Origin: Calothrix sp. PCC 7103
GTDB taxonomy: Bacteria > Cyanobacteriota > Cyanobacteriia > Cyanobacteriales > Nostocaceae
Length of the DNA stretch: 64,000 nt
Assembly: GCF_000331305.1 (NCBI RefSeq)
Contig: NZ_KB217478.1
Span: 6,720,217 to 6,784,216, forward strand
Reading direction: 5' to 3'
The translations under genes and the position numbers were made by a program. The notes below the pieces were generated by a model, which worked only from the letters and a program-made list of their open reading frames with translations, made no database searches and was not told the origin of the DNA. Positions within the stretch are counted from its first letter, which is position 1. Each line of letters begins with the position of its first letter. Below are positions 53,541-61,616 of the stretch, piece after piece.

Positions 53541-54248
53541 ATGCCACAATCTTATATTTACACAAGCAAAATTATTAAAGCAGGAGCGTTAATAGCAGAC
53601 ACAAAAACTCTTTTAGCAAGCTGGGATTTATCGCGCACTGTAGATGAAAATTTAGATAAGTTCGTTTCTGAAAATATTTTTGGCAAAGCATCTCGCTCAA
53701 GGGTAAAAGATATTTTAGCTATTTTTCGTCAGCGGTACTTGATGGAGGCGCCAGTAATAAAAGCATTGGTGACTTTGGTTAACCACAGGTTTCCAGCAGA
53801 GGCACTTAATTGTATTTTTTATTTTCACGCTGCTCAATCTGATCGCTTGCTTCATGACGTTGTGACAAATTTACTAACTGACTTGTATTATCTAGGAAGG
53901 CAAGATATTAGTGTCAATGATGTAAAAGCCTGGATTGATAAGCAAATTGCTCAAGGTAAAACACAAGGTACATGGTCAGATTCAACGTTAACTCGTTGTG
54001 CTAGGGAAATTTTAAGCACACTCAGAGATTTCGGTATACTGAAAGGAGCGGTTAAGAAACATCTGGCGCCTATTTACCTACCAGTGCAGGCGTTTGCTTA
54101 TATTGCTTTGTATTTAAAACTGCATCAACCATCGGGAGAGAAACTTATTAATGCGAGCGAGTGGCAATTATTCTTTTTGTCAACCGAAGCTGTAGAACGC
54201 TTTTTCATAGAAGCTCATCAGCATTGGCAAGAATTTATTAAAAGCTAA
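53541..54248 (+). CDS. brxA: BREX protein BrxA (DUF1819), probably C-terminally altered
   Basis: The 235-residue protein includes SYIYTSKIIKAGALIADTKT, then NIFGKASRSRVKDILAIFRQ RYL-type segments and LHDVVTNLLTDLYYLG, the DUF1819/BrxA pattern. BrxA is a small DNA-binding component found first in BREX operons. It ends EAHQHWQEFIKS, where an internal part of brxC begins at once, so its natural C-terminus and the next gene brxB have probably been deleted. The start is the ATG at 53541; 45 bp upstream another in-frame start exists. Confidence 0.8.
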   Translation: MPQSYIYTSKIIKAGALIADTKTLLASWDLSRTVDENLDKFVSENIFGKASRSRVKDILAIFRQRYLMEAPVIKALVTLVNHRFPAEALNCIFYFHAAQSDRLLHDVVTNLLTDLYYLGRQDISVNDVKAWIDKQIAQGKTQGTWSDSTLTRCAREILSTLRDFGILKGAVKKHLAPIYLPVQAFAYIALYLKLHQPSGEKLINASEWQLFFLSTEAVERFFIEAHQHWQEFIKS

Positions 54249-56234
54249 GAAAATTATTGCACCAATTTGGGTAGTTGTTACCTCGCAAGAAAAATTGGAT
54301 GAGGTTGTCGCTGCTATTGATGATAAGCGGGTGGAGTTAGCCAAGCTGCAAGACCGTTTTAAAAATCGCATTGATATGGCGCCTGCTGACATTCGAGAAG
54401 TAGCTACCCGACGGGTTTTAAGTAAGAAACAGGCAGCAGTGCCAATTTTGCAACAGTTATTCAAAGATTCCCAAGGACAGTTAAACGCTGCTTGTCGTTT
54501 GGAAAGAACAACACGTAAAAGTGAAGTGACGGAAGCTGATTTTGTACAGTTTTATCCTTACCTACCACATTTTATTGAGCTTTCGATTGAGATAATGTCG
54601 GGTATTCGGCTACAACCAGGGGCGCCGAAGCACTTTGGTGGCAGTAATAGAACTATTATTAAACAAGCTTATGAAATGTTGGTGTCAGAAAGAACGGCTT
54701 TTGCAAAACAGCCAGTTGGGAGTTTGGTTACTTTAGACAAAATATTCGAGTTGGTTGAGGGTAATTTATCTACCGAAAAAAGATAGGTAAAGCTTTGGGT
54801 GAGATATTTAAGGGTTTATTTGATTTTGCAGTTCCTGACCTTTATCCTAAATTGGAAATGGGCGCCCGTAGTTTGAAGGGAAGCGAAGCAGAAGAAATTC
54901 TGAAAGCTGCAAATCTTAATGGTTTACCCCAAATATTTTACAGTGGCGATACAGGGTTGAACTTAGTTATCAAAGACGGCGCCAAATATGTAGCTAACCC
55001 AGATGCTTCGGTAACAAAGGAAGTGCTAGATTATTTAATACAGCAGCATTCTTATGGAAATAAGGACACACGCACTGGTAAAGCGTTAGAAGGGCGATTT
55101 GGTGGACTTGGTTATGGGTGGGAACGGGATATTTTACGCTTAGTATTAGCAGTATTATTCCGTGCAGGTTCAATCGAAGTATCTCATAAAGGACAGAGGT
55201 TTGATAGCTACCAAAATGCTAACAGTCGCGAACCTTTTACCAGCAATACCGCTTTTAAAGCAGCACTGTTTACACCTGTAAAACCCATTGGTTTATCTAC
55301 ACTCAAGCAAGCAGTAGAAAACTATGAAGAATTAACGGGTGACACCGTTGATATGGAAAAAAATGCAATAGCAGAAGTTCTCAAACAGCTAGCAAACGAA
55401 GAATTACAACTTTTGTTACGTGTAGAAGAACGAGTTAAGGCAAATAGTTTACCTGCCACCGAGCAACTCCAAGACTACCGCAACACACTAACAGAAATTC
55501 AAAACGGCACCGCAGACGACTGTATACAGATATTAGCAGGCGAAGGGGTTTCATTAAAAGCAGCGCGCGAAAGGTTTCGACGCATCCGAGAAGCAACCAA
55601 TGATTCATCTTTATCTGCCTTTAAAGCAGCAAAACAGGTAGTACAAAATCAATAACTTGTAGTTAGTCAGCAAAAGCCAGAAATGGCAAAAATTGCTACT
55701 CGCTTGCGAGAAAACCTCAATGGAAAGTATTTTGTTGACCGCATAGCGCAAATTAAAGAAGATACCAACACAATTTCCAATGCCTATGCAGAACATTATG
55801 CTAATCTCCACCAACAGCGCGCTCAACTATATTTAGCAACAATTACAGAAATCAAAGGTCGCACCGAGTGGACAACTATTCCCCCAGAACAGCAAGAAGT
55901 ATTATTGGGTGAATTGCAAAAGCGCGCGTGTATACATGTATCTGTTGAAAATTGGTCGCTAACAGGTAATGAATGTCCAGAATGTAAAGCCAGTATTCCG
56001 CAGATGGAATCAGACCTAGCCGCATTATCTGGCTTAAAAACTCAGGTTTTAGTTAGAATTCAAGAATTAAATGCGCTCACAGAAGAAAAACAGGTAGTAA
56101 TTGAACGAGTGCGGCTAGGAGATTTCTCAAAAGAACCCATCGACTCAGAAGAAGCAGTAGAACAAGTAGTACAAAACTTAAAAGAACACCTGCTAGACTT
56201 AGTAAGCAAAGGAGTCAAAATAATCCTAGAGTAA
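54247..56234 (+). pseudogene. brxC: BREX P-loop protein BrxC, 5'-deleted with frameshift and nonsense codon
   Basis: Starting at KKIIAPIWVVVTSQEKLDEV the frame follows the middle and C-terminal parts of BrxC (PADIREVATRRVLSKKQAAV, YPYLPHFIELSIEIMSGI). A one-base loss near 54786 (after STEKR) shifts to GKALGEIFKGLFDFAVPDLY; a TAA at 55653-55655 interrupts the same frame before MAKIATRLRENLNGKYFVDR and the final KGVKIILE. BrxC normally has about 1,200 residues with a Walker A site near its start; that half is missing. The protein cannot be functional. Confidence 0.85.
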
Positions 56235-56263
56235 TACCTTCTTATAGGTCTTCTTGTGGAATC

Positions 56264-56293
56264 TCTTGTGGAGCGGGCATCCCTGCCTGCCAC
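56264..56293. repeat. Dispersed palindrome, family A
   Basis: CTCTTGTGGAGCGGGCATCC and CTGCCTGCC, in the 76 bp between the brxC stop and the small antitoxin gene. Confidence 0.65.
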
Positions 56294-56310
56294 CTAGGAA
56301 ACATCAAAAA

Positions 56311-56565
56311 ATGAACAGAAATACCATGACTAATTTAAACGTACAAATACCAAATTCTCTATATAAACAAATAGAAGCAAAAGCAGCCAAAGAAAATGTA
56401 CCTATTGACCAACTAGTTGCTATCGCATTATCAGCACAGGTGTCAGCGTGGGCAAGTAAAGACTATGTAGAAGCAAGGAAAGCGCGCGGTAGTTTAGATA
56501 AATTCAAACAAGTGTTAAGCAAAGTTCCCGATGTTGAACCAGAAGATTACGATAAATTAGCATAA
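56311..56565 (+). CDS. Ribbon-helix-helix antitoxin-like protein, orphan
   Basis: The roughly 84-residue protein opens TNLNVQIPNSLYKQIEAKAA with an RHH/HicB-type pattern, then DQLVAIALSAQVSAWAS and SKVPDVEPEDYDKL. Such proteins are antitoxins in type II pairs. No toxin gene follows: 40 bp later the next antitoxin gene begins. Starts at 56311 or 56326 are both possible. It sits between brxC and pglX, an unusual place for a TA module. Confidence 0.6.
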   Translation: MNRNTMTNLNVQIPNSLYKQIEAKAAKENVPIDQLVAIALSAQVSAWASKDYVEARKARGSLDKFKQVLSKVPDVEPEDYDKLA

Positions 56566-56605
56566 ATATTAAAGTATATTAACTGAAGTGTCAATAAAAT
56601 AAATT

Positions 56606-56830
56606 ATGAACCTTGAACAAGCAGTATTAGAAAAATTACGGGAGTTACCCCTAGAGAAACAACAAGAAGTCTTAGATTTTACCAACTTTTTACATCAACA
56701 AGTTACTTCCAAGCGTCCCCTTGGTAGTGTTAAAGGTTTATGGGCTGATTTAAACTTCGATCTTTCCGATGAGGATATAGCTCAAGCGCGCAAAGAAATG
56801 TGGGGAAACTTTCCAAGGGATATTGAATGA
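56606..56830 (+). CDS. DUF2281/VapB-type antitoxin
   Basis: The 74-residue protein shows the DUF2281 pattern EKLRELPLEKQQEVLDFTNF LHQ, then GLWADLNFDLSDEDIAQARK EMW. These proteins neutralise PIN-domain VapC ribonucleases encoded just downstream in an overlapping ATGA arrangement. Here the ATGA is present at 56827-56830, but the toxin frame ends after ten codons, leaving the antitoxin alone. Confidence 0.85.
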   Translation: MNLEQAVLEKLRELPLEKQQEVLDFTNFLHQQVTSKRPLGSVKGLWADLNFDLSDEDIAQARKEMWGNFPRDIE

Positions 56831-56859
56831 CATCAGTTGTACTAAAAACTCATATATAA
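56827..56859 (+). pseudogene. VapC toxin remnant, ten codons
   Basis: MTSVVLKTHI followed by TAA, starting in the ATGA overlap with the antitoxin stop. VapC proteins begin with hydrophobic residues and an active-site DTH (e.g. VVLDTH); here the Asp is Lys and the rest of the PIN domain is absent. Nine bases later the pglX start codon follows. Confidence 0.75.
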
Positions 56860-56867
56860 AAGTAAAT

Positions 56868-58965
56868 ATGGATAAATCTCTAAGAAACATCCTCCGCAAC
56901 GTAGTTACTCAATGCCGTAAACTATTAGAAGAAGCAGTAGCCGAATTACTAGAAGGACAATTTGGTATTTACACCTCTGGTAAACTAGAAGATGCCAGTC
57001 GTATGGGGCATCTCTCAACCGATGATTTAGAGTATCGCGAACAATTATTAGTACACTTGCAGCACATTCCAAGCAGCAGATTTTAAAATCAAAGATGCTG
57101 TAGAACAACTAGTGCGAGAAGTAGCATTTACCCATCTTAACCGCTTCTGTGCTTACAAAATGATGGAAACACGCGCGCTAATTAGGAAAGCAGTAAGCGA
57201 TGGGCTAAAATCTCAAGGGTTCCTCTTTTATTTAGCAGACAACCCTGAAGAAGAAAAACTCTATAACGAAGGAAAGCAAGATGTCGCTTATCGTCATTTC
57301 CTCGAACATTTAGGAAGCACATTATCAGAAGAAATAGGAGTATTATTTTCACCCAACGACCCAGCAAATAGATTATTACCACCGCAAAGAGTTATCGACT
57401 CGGTGTTAAATTTAGTTAACAGCGAAGAATTAAAAGATATCTGGCTAGAAGATGAAACAATAGGTTGGGTTTACCAGTATTTTACACCTAAAGAATTACG
57501 GGATAAAGCAAGAAAAGAAAGTCAGGCGCCGCGTAATTCCTATGAACTAGCATTTCGCAACCAGTTTTACACCCCCAGCTATGTAAGTAGGTGGGTGGAA
57601 ATAAACCACACTTGGGGTTTTCCGGTTAAGAGCGCTAAAGGCATACTGTGAAAGGATTATAGCCGATTTACATTTCGTTACATAGCGGTAAATTTTCCCG
57701 TCCACCTACTTAGTACAGTTTCTCACAGATAACACATTAGGACGAACTTGGTATGAAATGCGCCAAGGAGACACAGCATTAACACAACATTGTCAATATT
57801 TAGTACGGCGCCCAAATGAAATATTCTTAGCTGCTGACGAAGAAGCTACTGTAAGCGATAATAATACAGAAGATTTATCACAAGAAGAACTTTTAAAACA
57901 ACCAGTTTATATACTGCACCGACCAAAAAAAGACCCTAGAGAAATTAAAATACTTGACCCAGCCTGCGGAAGTGGACACTTTTTACTTTACTGTTTTACA
58001 CTGCTGTTAATTATCTACGAAGAAGCATATAATGACCCAGAGTTAGGCGCCATATTACAAAGAGACTATCCTAACCAAGAAACATATCGCCAAGCAATAC
58101 CAGGTTTAATTTTGGCGCATAACCTCCACGGCATTGATATTGATATTCGAGCTACTCAAATTGCAGCATTAGCACTATGGTTAAGGGCACAGCGCGCGTT
58201 TCAAGGAATGGGTTTAAAGAAAAATCGTCCTAAAATTACTAAATCTAATATTGTTTGTGCCGAACCCATGCCAGGGGAAAAGGAACTGCTAAATGAGTTT
58301 TTAGCAGAACTGCAACCAACTGTTTTAGGACAGTTAGTACAGGTTGTATTTGAAAAAATGAAGTTAGCGGGTGAAGCAGGTTCGCTGTTGAAAATTGAAG
58401 AAGAAATTAGAGATGTAGTTGCAGAAGCAAAGCAACAATGGACTATTTCCGCAAACCTAGCAACGGTGGTTTCTGGAATGACCATATTAAACGCTACTCT
58501 AAAAGCCGTCGCAAGGCGCCTATTTACTGGTTGCTACAATCTTCTAAGAAAAACTATGCTTTGTGGATATACTACCACCGCTTAGATAAAGATATCCTAT
58601 TTAAAGCCCTTGTTAACTACGTTGAACCTAAATTGCGTTTAGAAGAAAGCAACCTCGAACAACTCCGCAGCCAAAAAGCCTCAGCAGGTACATCTGGCAA
58701 AGCTGTCAAACAATTAGAAAAACAAATCGACCGTCAAGAAGCTTTAATAGCCGAAATACGCGACTTTGAAGAAAAATTACGGCGTGCTGCTAATTTTAAC
58801 CTAGAACCTGACCTGAATGATGGTGTAGTTCTCAACATTGCGCCTTTGTGGGAACTGGTACCTTGGAGTGAAGCGAAGAAATATTGGCAGGAGTTAACTG
58901 CTGGTAAGTACGAGTGGTCTACCATTGGTAAGCAGCTAAGGGCAAAGGGGATAGTTAAATGTTAA
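56868..58965 (+). pseudogene. pglX: BREX adenine-specific DNA methyltransferase PglX, multiply disrupted
   Basis: The reading order is PglX: MDKSLRNILRNVVTQCRKLL, then EQLVREVAFTHLNRFCAYKM and QDVAYRHFLEHLG, then SAM motif I LDPACGSGHFLLYC (about 57957), then the C-terminal DYFRKPSNGGFWNDHIKR and APLWELVPWSEAKKYW. Lesions: one-base insertion near 57075, a 125 bp MITE at 57586, and at 58440 an out-of-frame deletion joining VAEAKQQW to the C-terminal region, so the catalytic NPPY segment is missing. PglX methylates BREX sites; this copy cannot. Confidence 0.88.
57584..57712. mobile_element. 125-bp MITE inserted in pglX with TA target duplication
   Basis: TA at 57584-57585 and 57711-57712 flank a 125 bp unit with ends AGTAGGTGGGTGGAAAT and (complement) AGTAGGTGGACGGGAAAAT. 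Removing the unit plus one TA rejoins TAT GTA GTA CAG TTT CTC, restoring the PglX reading SYVVQFLTDNTLG. TA duplication points to an IS630/mariner-type transposase acting in trans. No ORF is inside. Confidence 0.85.
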
Positions 58966-59243
58966 AGGAACTTCACCTCCAACAAGTTGGTCCAGCATCC
59001 CATTTTGATGTTGAATTCGCTGATAGACTCAATATATTTACGGGCGATAATGGTTTGGGTAAAAGTTTTTTACTCGATGTTGCTTGGTGGACACTCACTG
59101 GAAACTGGGTAGAACAAATTGCCTATCCACGACAAGCTAGAGAAGGAAACCCAGAAATTAATTGCCTAATTAGTACTGCGAAAGATATAAAACAATATCA
59201 AAGTTACTTTGATTTTTCTGAAGCAGTTTTACACGAATTGTAA
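58959..59243 (+). pseudogene. AAA/SMC-like ATPase, truncated after the Walker A region
   Basis: Starts MLKELHLQQVGPASHFDVEF, then Walker A GDNGLGKSFLLDVAWWTLTG (about 29-48). The similarity fades after about residue 68, and the frame ends at 94 (SEAVLHEL). Full-length relatives near pglX in cyanobacterial BREX loci have several hundred residues. The ATG overlaps the last codons of pglX by 7 bp, so they were translationally coupled. Confidence 0.75.
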
Positions 59244-59257
59244 AAAAAATCATAAGT

Positions 59258-59355
59258 GTGGAGACGTGATATATCCCTACCCTTCGGGATATCCTACCCT
59301 TCGGCAAAACTTCGTTAACGGATAACGGGAAAACCTCCGGTTTACACGTCTCTAC
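59258..59355. repeat. Family B palindrome interrupted by an inner repeat
   Basis: GTGGAGACGTGAT and CACGTCTCTACAAC at the ends; the inner part includes ATCCCTACCCTTCGGGATAT and a second CCTACCCTTCGG. Same plan as 42731-42806. It lies at the end of the truncated ATPase frame. Confidence 0.6.
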
Positions 59356-59359
59356 AACG

Positions 59360-60136
59360 CTACTGTTGCTGTTGCTGTGCTGCTTTTCTGATTTCCTCTA
59401 CATCCATTTCTAAAGTCTCAGCGATTTCTTCGATACTTAATCCTCTTTTAAGCAACTTTGGCACAAGTTCCAACCATGTTTCTTCCCTGACGCTTTGATA
59501 CAGTCTACTTTTTTTAAAATCACTTAAGTTAAGCATAGTTTCTATTTCCTTCGTAGTAGTATTTGGGAACTTATAGAAAAAGATGGCTTGGATAAATGCT
59601 AGCACTTCTTGCTGAAGATTAGCATCAGTTATTTCATTTTGGGCTTGACCAACGAGTTTTCGTGCTAATGATGCTGACTTCTTTGGAGTCTCTACGAATA
59701 GTCTTGCAATTCCTATCTCTAAAGCTTCATCTTGATTTTTAGGAAGCTTGTTCAAGTAAATCTGTCGGACGTGATGGTTCATCACATTTTTATAACGCGG
59801 ATGCGCTGCGACTTCATTAGATTGTCTATCGTAAATAACAATTGCGTACCAATCGGAATTAGGTGGTTTATTTTGACGAAAGTAAACAAATATTTCTCCA
59901 AGTAGTCTTTCATAGAATTCTTCATCTTTATAAGTTTGAAATTCTACAAAATACAGCGGCTCCTTTTCAAAGCCTTCAACAGTAGAGAATAAGCCATCTA
60001 AACGGAAAGATTGCTGTTTGACTTCCAGGGCATTAAACTTATAGGCGTTGGTGTTAGTATCTGGTTCACCAATTAGCTTAAAGAATATTTGTGGTAGTTC
60101 CCTGATTAGCTCATAAAAAAGTGCGTCTGTTTTCAC
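59360..60136 (-). CDS. DUF2887 Rpn/PD-(D/E)XK nuclease-family protein
   Basis: The 258-residue protein starts TDALFYELIRELPQIFFKLI, then FRLDGLFSTVEGFEKEPLYF VEFQTYKDEEFYERLL, in which the D and the E-x-Q form the nuclease motif. The C-terminus LSIEEIAETLEMDVEEIRKA is typical of cyanobacterial DUF2887 proteins, labelled Rpn-type putative transposases. It appears intact amid decayed genes and could be a later arrival, although no flanking repeat proves insertion. Confidence 0.82.
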   Translation of the reverse strand: MKTDALFYELIRELPQIFFKLIGEPDTNTNAYKFNALEVKQQSFRLDGLFSTVEGFEKEPLYFVEFQTYKDEEFYERLLGEIFVYFRQNKPPNSDWYAIVIYDRQSNEVAAHPRYKNVMNHHVRQIYLNKLPKNQDEALEIGIARLFVETPKKSASLARKLVGQAQNEITDANLQQEVLAFIQAIFFYKFPNTTTKEIETMLNLSDFKKSRLYQSVREETWLELVPKLLKRGLSIEEIAETLEMDVEEIRKAAQQQQQ

Positions 60137-60281
60137 TGATTTAACTTACTACTTAATCTCTTGTATTCATAATACAATTATTTTTATTTTTTGAAAATAT
60201 GTTTTTATAGTAAGATTTAATATTTTTTGAATAAATTTATAAAGTAAATTAAAAATTGAAATTATTAAAAAATATGTTAAA

Positions 60282-60485
60282 TTAAAAGCACTTTCTTAAT
60301 ATAGAGATACACATAAAGACACCAATAACTGCAAACAGTTTCACTAGGACATGACTCCTGCATGACCTCGTTGGATAGTTAGTATTAAACAATAGCGGTG
60401 CCTCTAATAGTCTATGACCTGATGTTTTCAAGACGTAGTAACCATTGATTAAAATGTTGGCACTGTTGACATGAATTCGTATCAT
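60282..60485 (-). pseudogene. Possible DUF4276 remnant
   Basis: ATG at 60485 overlaps the stop of the ATPase remnant (ATGA) and opens MIRIHV, the usual DUF4276 beginning, but the next residues (NSANILINGYYVLK) do not continue the family (C-E-G-Q-T-E expected). AAA ATPase plus DUF4276 pairs are common defence-type modules. The assignment rests mainly on the six residues and the gene order. Confidence 0.35.
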
Positions 60486-60686
60486 CGTGAAGGTCTTCCT
60501 CCAACGAGATTTTTCTTCCAAAGCTCACCCAAGCTATAATCTTCAAGCCAATTTTCTAGAGCGCGCGGCGCCGTTAGCTCCAATTAGAATATTAATTTTG
60601 GAGAGTTCGAGGTCACAACTGGCGATAGACTTAAAACCTCTTAAAACTATTCTCGACAGTTTTTTGTCACTGTTTGTGTCTGTCAT
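60482..60686 (-). pseudogene. AAA ATPase (RecF/SMC-like), N- and C-terminal ends fused by deletion
   Basis: From ATG 60686 (behind GGGAGA) the frame reads SRIVLRGFKSIASCDLELSK INILIGANGA, the start of an AAA_21-type ATPase, and breaks before the G-K-S/T of the Walker A. A shifted frame then reads ALENWLEDYSLGELWKKN LVGGRPSR with a stop at 60482, the usual C-terminus of these ATPases. About 300 residues between the two ends are gone, and the junction is out of frame. Confidence 0.6.
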
Positions 60687-60708
60687 CGAACAATCTCCCA
60701 ATTTGAAT

Positions 60709-60736
60709 GGCAGGGCAAGGATGCCCGCTCCACAAG
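60709..60736. repeat. Dispersed palindrome, family A
   Basis: GGCAGGGCAAGGATGCCCGC and TCCACAAG, in reverse orientation to most other copies. It lies directly upstream of the ATPase remnant. Bases 60740-60859 hold no gene. Confidence 0.65.
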
Positions 60737-60859
60737 ATTATGCTTTACAAGATGGTGTTCCACAAGATTATTGTAGAATAGGCATTTTAAATTAAAAGTA
60801 CTTTCCTGGTGGGTTATTTTAATCTATATAAGTTATGGGTATTATTACTGACTATTTAT

Positions 60860-60953
60860 GGTTCTTGTCAAGTTTTGGTGAAAGCTTTGGAAACGTTCTT
60901 GGCAGAGGGCAGTAGGCAGAGGGCAGAAGGAAGGAGTAAGGGTGAAGACATTT
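60860..60953 (+). repeat. Left copy of a perfect 94-bp inverted repeat
   Basis: Begins GGTTCTTGTCAAGTTTTGGT and ends AAGGGTGAAGACATTT. It is the exact reverse complement of 63360-63453. It contains the GGCAGAGGGCAGTAGGCAGA-type repeat common in cyanobacteria. Confidence 0.95.
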
Positions 60954-61083
60954 AATAACATTAAAATTTGGAGCTTTATTTTTGTCTCGGTGACTAAATT
61001 TTATAGTCAATAAGATAAAACTAAAGCTCCAACAAGCTTTTAGAGGTTGGATTACATCACGCTAAAAATTCAGTTTTTTGAGA

Positions 61084-61449
61084 CTATTTCTTTACTCCAG
61101 CAGTTAGTTTGTTTAAGGTTGCAACCAATATACTTTGCATTTCTTCCACCTCGTTCATGATGGTCGTAAAACGATTTTTGTTGTCAAGTATATCTACCTC
61201 TTGAGCAATTATAAATTGGGTATCTAATTCTCGTAGTGAGCCTAAAGCAATATATAAGAATTTTATATATTCTTGCCTTGATTGCCGACCATAACCTTCA
61301 GCAATATTAGACGCTACTGATACTGCTGAACGCCGTATTTGACTTGTCAAACCATATAATTCATGTTTTGGAAATGCTTGAGTAAACTTATAGCAATGGA
61401 TAGCTAGTTGTACTGCCCTTTTCCATACAAATTGGTTTCGGTAACTCAT
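61084..61449 (-). CDS. Four-helix-bundle protein (S23/23S rRNA intervening-sequence family)
   Basis: The 121-residue protein reads WKRAVQLAIHCYKFTQAFPK, LTSQIRRSAVSVASNIAEGY and FLYIALGSLRELDTQFIIAQ, the standard pattern of four-helix-bundle proteins first seen in 23S rRNA intervening sequences and often associated with mobile elements. The function is unknown. It is inside the inverted-repeat segment, apparently intact, as a possible passenger of the transposase. Confidence 0.88.
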   Translation of the reverse strand: MSYRNQFVWKRAVQLAIHCYKFTQAFPKHELYGLTSQIRRSAVSVASNIAEGYGRQSRQEYIKFLYIALGSLRELDTQFIIAQEVDILDNKNRFTTIMNEVEEMQSILVATLNKLTAGVKK

Positions 61450-61616
61450 AGTTAAGTTGGAAAGCAGAAGATTTGAAGATTTGAAGTAGAACTAATTATA
61501 TGTTTTTTATACTTAGGTTTGTCTTCACTAAGTTAGATTAATTAATGATTGTTATTATTTGGTTATTAATATTTACAAAAATATATTTGTACCTAGCAAA
61601 TCGAGTCAACTTAAAT

